Translations under genes and position numbers: made by a program
NCBI GenBank assembly: GCA_000934455.1
Contig: KN892101.1
Coordinates: forward strand, 1-24,732
Direction of reading: 5' to 3'
DNA from: Apostichopus parvimensis
Taxonomy: Eukaryota > Echinodermata > Holothuroidea > Aspidochirotida > Stichopodidae
DNA length: 24,732 bases
In this document: positions 19,167 to 24,732 of the stretch, in pieces
Layout: the number at the start of each line of letters is the position of its first letter
Numbering within the stretch: position 1 is the stretch's first letter
Notes under the pieces: model-generated
What the model saw: only the letters and a program-made list of their open reading frames with translations
Databases searched by the model: none
Told to the model about the DNA's origin: nothing

Positions 19167-21551
19167 GGGTGCACGCTTCATTATGAAAGTAAACAATCCA
19201 AAAGGTTCTATAATAACTGCCTATTTACATAATTACCCATCTTCTTGTTAGTCACATTCTGAAAGCTGTGATCCATGAGAAACAGGCTACAGCCATTTTC
19301 AACTTCACGGACAACAAATGTAACAAAACAATATTTTTTCCGCAAAGAGTTAACAGGAAGTTAGAATGCCTTTGCATTCTGGTTATCATAAACCAATCAG
19401 TGGCGTTTTGCGTAATGTGCTGGGCGGTTGTACTGCAGAAAATAAATCATATGCATCACGTTTAGAAATCGTGTTTTTTTTTTACAGAGAGCACTTCAGA
19501 AGTTGACCCTGGGAACGTTTATCGTAACTGTAAATATCTTTTCCAGCCCAGCTTTGTACCGTAGACACAACAATGGAAGCACCACGCTTGCATTTAAATA
19601 GAAATGTAGTTATGTGACTCGTAACCAACCCTCTATGGGACTATGTTGTGTGTTGGTTGTGGTGGATATATTGCCCTGACTTTACTTCGAAAATGCTGTT
19701 TGCCCGACCAATTGAAACGATTCTTGCAACTGACAATAATTTGATTGAGGTCATCACAGTTTGCAAGAGGGTATCCATTCGATCCAATCATCAAAAATCA
19801 TCAGTTAATGAAAGGTTGGGTGAATATCGCCTATATACCGTATACAACAATTGGGCAATTTGATATGAATAACATAAACTATAACTTTGGCAAGAATGAG
19901 GGGCACAAACAAACATTTTAGGTTTTTTTGCACAATAGGCCTACTTTACATGTAATCTTATATGAAGTATCTCGCAGACTAACACCCATCCCTTACGATT
20001 ATAACTCTCCGTTCTTAATACACTGCCCAGCTATGTAGTTCCTTGTACAATTTATGAACACAATACAATTTAGCAAAGTGGCAGTGTTATCAATTATCTC
20101 AAGGGCCTTATCTCAAAGGTTATTGACTAATACTTTAATTTAAGACTCTTGGTTAGGCCAGACTACATATCTTGTTTGTGTGATTTAGGTCCAAAGCTCA
20201 AGATGAATTGCTCAATGAATTGCTGCATCGCTTTCATTAACGAAACTACAATTCAATGTACTCGTCATAGAGAGAAAACAAACTGTGAACAAACTGCAAA
20301 CAGCATGTTTGTGTTTAAATATATAAAAGTTAGCTTGCCATTTCGATCTTAGCAATATCTTCTCCAGGGGGGTGAGTTAGCCTCCGACAGAGTACGTCTG
20401 TGAAGACGATCCTGCTAGAATCGAAAGGTCAGACCCTCTCATTAACATTTGATACACATTTGATTTCTGTTCTTAAAGAGGAAATATTATCCTCAGAGGA
20501 TCAAAGATTTCATGCAATATAAAGTAAAACAAGTAATTTTTCCACTGAATTGTCAATTGGGAACCAAATCTGTCAAAAGAAAATTGGGTGCATGACAGAG
20601 CTAATTCCGGGGGAAATTTCCGTGTTTAAAGATGCTGATGTAAAGGACGATCGAAAATTAGCGAGAATATTGTTGCTTGTACAGTCTTGCAGGGCTGCCG
20701 CAATCAGTTATTGTTATTATCTTAAGTTGCTAACTAGTAAATGTCTAACTTCAAAGTATAAACATCAAGTATTTTCTTTATAATGTTACCCTCTCCAGAA
20801 ATCCTGAAAGCAGATGTTAGTGGAAACCTGCCTTAATCCCGAATCCTGTCGTTGTATACCGGTTTACACAATTTACACTTTGACATTGAAGGGTTATATC
20901 TACGAAAGTTGTGCAAACAGAGAAATATTTGTTCAACTTTCTTGTTTAATAATGAAAGGGTAGCGTTCAACACAGTTAAAACGGGCATGTTTATTATAAC
21001 TGTTAATCGCACTGAGTCATATGGTAGATTCTTTGGCATACAATATAGTGGCCTTGCAATTTATATAGAGACCGTGTGTTTACCTTTTTTGGCCAAATTG
21101 ACATAAAGGGTGGGTTATTGAAGAGAGCAATGTAATCTTATGTCCTGTTCACTACTAACAAATCAGATAAAAAATGTGAAACTTTTCAAACAGTTGATGT
21201 GACAGGACTGACTTCCACAACTGCAATACTGGTTCAGAAGTGCATGAGTATTAGTGCTCAATATAAGATAATTAAAAACACTGGCTCCTACCTGAAGCAG
21301 GCATCAGAAGGGTATTGAAGATTGATATTTTATAATAAAGAAAATAATCTATAATTCAACTTAGCGACATAATGCTTATATGTATTAATTCACTTTGCAT
21401 CCTCTAGCTCCAAGGGCAGCAATGCAGGAAAATATTTGGTAGGATATATATTTGAAATGATACATTTATTTAGGGCACGTATGTAATCAATCAGTTCAGA
21501 TTAGTCAATGTTTTCATTGCTTGTCATGTTTTCTAACACAAATTGTTATAC
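19167..21551. other. no supported gene
   Basis: Several open stretches of 60-85 codons lie on both strands (for example 19648-19863, 20149-20352, 20550-20783, 20852-21106) without recognisable domains, paired splice signals or paralogues in the window. Around 20365-20440 is a repeat-like sequence with a small hairpin (GAAGACGATCCTGCTAGAA). Nothing else noted. Confidence 0.45.
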
Positions 21552-21559
21552 CTCTACAG

Positions 21560-22169
21560 CAGGGGCGGTCTGGGTCTTAAAACCGGCCCGGGCATTTTCC
21601 ACCTAGACCGGCACATTATTCATTGATATGCTACTTACATAGTTATCGACGTTCTGGGGGAGGGGTCTAAGGGGAGGGGATGTCCCAATTGAGATTTTTT
21701 GGAAGTTAAGGAACGCCTAGATGCAAATTAAAATGGTGCTATATTTCTCAATTTTGTAGGTTACAATAATCCTTTAAAAATGACCCAAAAATAATTTTCC
21801 AGAAGCAACACTTGATTAAATTGAGGAAAGTTAAAAACGTAAACAAAATTAGACAAAACTATATGGTTTAGACTGGATTTTATTTAGTTTTTCAAGCATT
21901 TTGTGACAACGTGCTTGGAAAAAATGAAAAAAAAAACTAAATAATGATGGGTTGCCAATAGCACGTTCTTTTGTTCTGAACTAACAGACTAACTAACATG
22001 GTGATTTCATGAGCTGATTCCCACAGTAAAAAATATATTGCTACACAGCCCGTCTGTATTCTATAAACTACTGTGAAAATGGGCTGTAATTTTTACCAGG
22101 CTTCCCAGCCCACCGGCCCACAGGCCCACCGGGCATTGCCCAAATGCCCATGTGGCGAGTCCGCCACTG
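21560..22169. mobile_element. hAT-type non-autonomous element (MITE), 610 bp
   Basis: The left end CAGGGGCGGTCT and right end (reverse complement) CAGTGGCGGACT agree at 10 of 12 positions. The element is flanked on both sides by the identical octamer CTCTACAG (21552-21559 and 22170-22177). An 8-bp target-site duplication with CAG-ended inverted repeats is the hallmark of the hAT superfamily. Inside, GGCCCGGGCATTT (left) and CCGGGCATTGCCC (right) extend a subterminal inverted similarity. No transposase fragment is seen, so it must have been moved by a transposase supplied elsewhere. The open stretch 22073-22261 crosses its right end and is not a gene. Confidence 0.85.
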
Positions 22170-22177
22170 CTCTACAG

Positions 22178-24549
22178 TTACGCCTAGATTACAATTCATT
22201 AGTCACTCCAAAGACACTCTTGAGGGCTACCGTGATGGGTGATGAAAAGGATGAATTTTGACAGAGGCATTGAAATTTTGTAAATATCTGTAAATGCTGC
22301 AGTTAATGGGGGTTCCCTATACAGCAGTTTTCACGCTACTGAGGCATACAAACAGAACATTAACAACCCAAAGCGTGTTGAACTACTAATGCACTACAAC
22401 ATGTTTATCACCCACTGATTTGCTAGTTTAACAACCGGTCATCTACGCATAAAACCAACATATTAAAGATCTCAAAACATTCATGATCGGCTTAGTAGTA
22501 TTTAACTTAACCAAAAGGTAGGATTTAAAGACGATCTTACCTAGAGAAGAGAGAACAAGGAAACACTAAAGATAACGTTGAATAGCGGCAATCATACAAC
22601 AGTCTCTGCGTGGGTGTTCCACGCTACGGACCACTCGCGCATGCTCAGTGAGTTCCTAATTTCAACCCATTACAATACACTGTTTGGGCACCTCAAAAAT
22701 CGTCAACGTGCTGTCTCAGCTTCACTGTCTTATGGAAAGGCTCTTACTTCACTAGACCAGAGCAAAAAAACAAAGCCTCAGTATGAGAACGAATTATTTA
22801 GTGAGTGACGCACTTCATTAACTACACAGTCAACAGCTGGATGCCATGTTACACGGCCGTTACATTTACTGACATAATGCTAAGCGATAAGATAACATAG
22901 TTCCCAAGTTTTCAGAAGCGAAATGATGGTCCATCACTGATCTGTCCTTTGTATATCTGTGGACTAGGGAAGGGGTATTAGGGGAGGGGTATACTTGGAG
23001 GGTACCTTTTGGAATAATTTAAATTCTCATGATGCCTACGTGCATAAAGGTGGCATTTCCTTGGGAATTTGACCCCCACAGTTGGCTTAAATGTTTCTAG
23101 TTGTTAATGTTTTCACCGAATTTGTCTGGGAAATTTAGTTTTGATACATTCCACATTGGCAAAAAAGTGTCAGCTTTCCATTTTAACGAACAAGATTTAA
23201 TAAGCATGATTATGGTCCATGGTGTCAATTATTCAGCAAATCAGACACTTATACTTTGGAAAGAAATTTGAAAAGGAATTTAATGAGCTGGAAAACACTT
23301 GATAGCCTATAGCTAATCTGAAGTATTTTTAAGCAACTTTTGTTTATCGAAAAGGCGAGTTTCTCGGAGGTTTGTATGACTAAATACGGATCGCTTGGGA
23401 GCTATGGATTAATTAATGAGACGAGAATATTTGCTAAATACATAATTGTTACCTAGTGCCAATAACCTCCTTTTATTTAATCATATCGTAATCTAGGCTA
23501 TACTTGTAGCAATCAGTCCGAACAATGAAATCGCATACAAAAGTTAAATAAAGGATCAATATTATAACATGTGTGATTTGAGTACTTACGGTATTTATCA
23601 GTTTCAAAATGGTCGATGCTCTCATAGGACATGACTGATTCCGCTGCGCTTATAGTGCCACGTTGCACACCAGTGTGAATATATATAGGTGATTTGTGTA
23701 AACAAAAATTGACCCAGTAACTTATCATATGACATATAATAGAGAGGGCGCCAAGCATCGAACCACAAAATCATCGGTACTGTAGTGGCAATATGCTGAG
23801 GGCCGCATTTTCTACGTAAGTGTATAACCAACTGTAGCACTTAGTTTAAGGACTAAATATGTGCTGGTAACGCAACCACGAGATACATAAGATCAAGGGA
23901 AGCGGGGTTCAATTCTGCGATGAGTCGCCTGCCTTTGTGAAGATATGAATGACACAGTATATTAAAATGAGTACAAACGCAATGTTCTATCGTAATCCGC
24001 AGGAAAATATTGTTTATTCACCATAACGGAAAAAGTGAATTACGATATGCAAGATAATTGAAAATATATAAAATACAATAAAGTTAAAACATGACAATCA
24101 TCATGGCCTAACACTAATGGCCTACTAATACTAATAGCTCGGGGGTCACGCCCATCTCGTCGAATAAAGGATCGGTCCCTCAGTTCACGAATGGCGTCTA
24201 TTAGTGGGGATACATCATACGTCCCTTGGTTACCCGGACCAGGAGTGGGGGTTCCGGCGTCTAAGACTACCGTCTAAGAGGACATCTAAAAGAACGGTCC
24301 CTCGATAGGTTGAAAACTACACATCAACAATATCTCAGTATATACTCTGTGTAGAAATTAATATAATTAATTTCTAATGAAACTGGTACAGCCAGGTGTA
24401 TGGCAGCTTGGAGTGTCTTGGTGAATGGTCACCATGCATTGCCAACACATCCAAATGAACTAAACAAGGGGCAAGGGGATTAACGATCTCTCACAGTAAA
24501 CAAACAATTAATAAGCATGTAAATAAGTATGAAAATATGCAATAATATA
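22178..24549. other. no supported gene
   Basis: Open stretches at 22578-22808, 23513-23758 and 23622-23840 have no domain or splice support. Near 23915-23935 a GGGTTCAATTCTGCG sequence resembles a tRNA B box and may be the tail of an old tRNA-derived SINE, but no A box or folded tRNA is found. A G-rich run with two AGGGGAGGGG-like motifs lies near 22969-22988. Confidence 0.4.
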
Positions 24550-24732
24550 CAGGGGCGGATCCAGGGGGGCCCGGGGGGCCCGGGCCCCCCCTTTTTGAAA
24601 ATCCTGATTTTTTTTTTTACCACGTTCGAGGGAAAGGACCCCATGGGTGATGAAAAAATTAAAAGAAAAAAAATCATATGGAGTCTCGAAGTGTGAAAAT
24701 TATTTGTATACAAAAATGTAGGTGTTGGGTAG
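24550..24732. mobile_element. left end of a GC-ended repeat element, cut by window end
   Basis: Begins CAGGGGCGGATCCAGG, close to the left end of the hAT-type element at 21560. It is followed by a self-complementary G/C block (24563-24591, alternating GGGGGG and CCCGGG) and a T-rich tract. The right end lies outside the window, so target-site duplication and family cannot be tested; the adjacent left octamer is ATAATATA. Confidence 0.5.

Noticed and set aside
20365..20440. hairpin GAAGACGATCCTGCTAGAATC as a regulatory RNA
   Set aside because: The stem is only a few base pairs and the sequence looks like a dispersed repeat; no further support.
22073..22261. + strand frame MGCNFYQASQ
   Set aside because: It crosses the right inverted repeat and target-site duplication of the hAT-type element, a common source of false gene calls.
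23860..23945. tRNA gene or tRNA-derived SINE (B-box-like GGTTCAATTCT)
   Set aside because: No matching A box, acceptor stem or anticodon arm could be found; at most a worn SINE tail.
1..24732. CRISPR arrays, bacterial operons, phage or plasmid features
   Set aside because: No regularly spaced repeats, no ribosome-binding-site-led gene runs; introns and MITEs point to an animal nuclear genome.

Overview
The window looks like nuclear DNA of a marine invertebrate, most likely an echinoderm or another invertebrate deuterostome. It is AT-rich and has canonical GT-AG introns, an orphan Hint domain, hAT-type MITEs with CAGKGGCGG-like ends, and a roughly 130-bp minisatellite that runs into a CA microsatellite. 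The species assignment is inference.

The main content is one locus on the minus strand, 17801 down to 3146, built from repeated CARD + AIG1/GIMAP-type GTPase units. Reading 5' to 3' on the minus strand: an intact CARD-like exon (17801-17484); GTPase exon A (16728-16312) with helical exon A (14327-13752); a 32-codon mini-exon (11654-11559); GTPase exon B (9484-9068) with helical exon B (7184-6609); GTPase exon C (5531-5085); and a long terminal helical/coiled-coil exon (4759-3146) with the only credible stop codon. Every proposed splice junction is phase 0. The exons can therefore be joined into one open frame of about 1,486 codons: CARD, three AIG1 GTPase modules, and four degenerate helical repeats of about 100 residues. 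Between the modules lie three broken copies of the CARD exon (13549-13301, 11357-11074, 6411-6101). These suggest that tandem CARD-GTPase genes were duplicated, lost their internal CARDs, and may have fused into one multi-GTPase gene with a single N-terminal CARD. The alternative is a cluster of partly decayed separate genes.

The repeats give a history. A tandem duplication of about 2.19 kb (about 9.48-11.60 kb and 11.65-13.80 kb) has its breakpoint exactly at the mini-exon, whose 5' half matches the start of a GTPase exon and whose 3' half matches the end of a helical exon. An older duplication relates 6.4-9.5 kb to 13.6-16.8 kb, including their introns.

Left of this locus (1732-2343, minus) is a Hint (hedgehog/intein-type) domain frame without a secure N-terminal catalytic cysteine. 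A 25-bp sequence at its 5' edge recurs just past the stop codon of the GTPase locus. From 17.8 kb to the right end I find no credible gene. That part holds a clear hAT-type MITE with perfect 8-bp target-site duplications (21552-22177), a poorer MITE (18908-19166), and the start of another GC-rich element that runs off the window (24550-24732).

All exon boundaries come from reading splice signals and comparing paralogous copies. No transcript evidence was available.
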